From assembly GCF_003480915.1 (NCBI RefSeq), contig NZ_QUKD01000008.1:213854-277853 (forward strand): DNA of 64,000 nucleotides, given 5' to 3'. Below the pieces are notes generated by a model, which was not told the DNA's origin, ran no database searches, and saw nothing but the letters and a program-made list of their open reading frames with translations. This DNA comes from Parabacteroides sp. TM07-1AC. Its GTDB lineage: Bacteria; Bacteroidota; Bacteroidia; Bacteroidales; Tannerellaceae. This document shows positions 63,344-64,000 of the stretch, piece after piece (positions within the stretch are counted from its first letter, which is position 1; the number at the start of each line of letters is the position of its first letter). Position numbers and translations under genes: made by a program.

Positions 63344-63376
63344 GGAAAGAGAACACGATGTTAGTGTCCTCTTTCC
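63344..63376 (-). terminator. Terminator upstream of rpe
   Basis: Stem GGAAAGAGAACAC with its complement at 63364-63376 (one mismatch), 7-base loop, then seven T on the minus strand. It ends the small ORF at 63386-63568 and isolates rpe. Confidence 0.75.
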
Positions 63377-63385
63377 TTCAATTTC

Positions 63386-63568
63386 TTAGTTCATCACATA
63401 ACCACAGAGTTCCGGTTGCAATGCAGGCTCTACGTGGTAGCTCCTTGCAAATTGAGAAAGGAAATCAAGCGTTTGTCTGCTTGGTGTACTTTTCTTCTCG
63501 TTCCGGTTCTTTTTAGTTCTATCTTTCAATCCATCCATACATTGTGTAGAAAATCTCTTCATAGGCAT
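63386..63568 (-). CDS. Small conserved-looking hypothetical protein
   Basis: A 60-residue basic protein (an alternative ATG is at 63562). The C-terminal half (TLDFLSQFARSYHVEPALQP, first part) has the look of a short helical domain seen near sigma-factor genes in Bacteroidales, from memory only. It lies between the ECF sigma gene and rpe, with a good terminator after it. Function unknown. Confidence 0.5.
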   Translation of the reverse strand: MPMKRFSTQCMDGLKDRTKKNRNEKKSTPSRQTLDFLSQFARSYHVEPALQPELCGYVMN

Positions 63569-63681
63569 CCCCTTTTTATTCGTTTGATAATAAAACGGGA
63601 GATTATTCTACTTATTATATGAACCGGAGAATATTTTTTACCGGATGATAAAAATCACAATTGGCTCGCTTCGTGAACCGA

Positions 63682-64000
63682 TCATGCCATAGATAACTCT
63701 ATGCTGTTTTCTTCAGCCATACGGCGCATGTTCAGGATCGCATAACGCATGCGCCCCAATGCCGTATTTATACTGACACCTGTGATATCGGCAATTTCTT
63801 TAAAGCTCAGATCCTGATAATACCGCATCTCCAGCACTTCACGCTGACTGTCGGGCAAATGTTTTACCAGTTTCTTCACATCCGACAATACCTGGTGGCG
63901 TACGATGTTATCTTCAATCGTTCCGTCGCAAAGTTTTATATTATTGAACAGATCCACTTCCACTTCATCGTTGGAAACCGTATTCTCACTGCGTTCCTGG
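63682..64000 (-). CDS. RNA polymerase sigma-70 factor, ECF type, N-terminus outside the window
   Basis: The C-terminal about 105 residues are visible: the sigma-4 region with LPDSQREVLEMRYYQDLSF and EIADITGVSINTALGRMRYA (helix-turn-helix for the -35 element), ending in a short acidic tail. The frame stays open to base 64000 (the GTG at 63961 is internal), so the start lies beyond the edge. Target genes cannot be seen. Confidence 0.82.
   Translation of the reverse strand, partial: QERSENTVSNDEVEVDLFNNIKLCDGTIEDNIVRHQVLSDVKKLVKHLPDSQREVLEMRYYQDLSFKEIADITGVSINTALGRMRYAILNMRRMAEENSIELSMA

Noticed and set aside
1..64000. CRISPR arrays, rRNA or tRNA genes, IS elements with transposase
   Set aside because: No spaced identical repeats of CRISPR type, no rRNA or tRNA-like sequences and no transposase reading frame were noticed. 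The 22-bp arrays have no spacers.

Overview
The window looks like a chromosomal piece of a Bacteroidales gut bacterium, most like Parabacteroides. Supporting signs are promoters of the Bacteroidetes type (a TAnnTTTG box, sometimes with TTTG about 20 bases upstream), a type IX secretion C-terminal domain, DUF4248, VirE and HU-like cassettes, a fused DAHP synthase/chorismate mutase, serine-type sulfatases and SPII lipoproteins. The genus is inferred from gene content only.

Region 1 (about 1.3-33.7 kb, almost all on the minus strand) is one large surface-polysaccharide locus with other modules inside it. Upstream is a tyrosine recombinase (32758-33702) beside a 547-bp segment (32214-32760) bounded by 27-bp inverted repeats, which looks like an invertible promoter. 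The only good promoter inside that segment points away from the polysaccharide genes, so this copy appears to be OFF. Next come a WecA/MraY-type initiating transferase, a GT2, a Wzy-like polymerase and an ABC flippase. A plus-strand cassette (HU-like protein, cytoplasmic glucosaminidase, holin-like protein) and two AAA ATPases interrupt the locus. It resumes with neuA, a GT-A enzyme, a GT52 (sialyltransferase-like) enzyme, an alpha-1,2-fucosyltransferase and an OmpA/TPR lipoprotein. A replication-like cassette follows (hypothetical gene, iteron-like repeats with an AT-rich stretch, winged helix, DnaB helicase, small primase). The last part holds a decayed GT6 gene, a GT4, an HU protein, Wza, Wzc, GT25, GT4, a WcaF-like acyltransferase, two GT2 enzymes, neuB and neuC. 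The set NeuA/B/C + GT52 + GT11 + GT25 + dead GT6 suggests a sialylated, fucosylated glycan resembling host structures.

Region 2 (33.8-41.5 kb): dps, a 1453-residue secreted beta-helix/repeat protein with a T9SS tail, a partner beta-barrel, and oxyR.

Region 3 (41.6-45.7 kb): the Phe/Tyr operon (pheA, aminotransferase, DAHP synthase-chorismate mutase, tyrA). Before it lie a Phe/Tyr-rich leader peptide and a clear terminator/antiterminator pair, i.e. classical attenuation.

Region 4 (45.8-54.8 kb): a secreted esterase/peptidase with two sulfatases, topoisomerase III, a toxin-antitoxin pair and a Nudix hydrolase.

Region 5 (54.8-58.2 kb): a VirE-type primase/helicase plus HU-like protein. A 22-bp tandem array lies upstream of the pair, and clusters of GGTGAACGGTTT inverted repeats sit on both sides. 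Region 6 (58.2-64 kb) is housekeeping: glmM, a DUF4827 lipoprotein, a DHH phosphoesterase, a short ComEC, rpe, a small conserved-looking ORF and the C-terminal part of an ECF sigma factor. All base-composition statements are by eye. No database search was possible.
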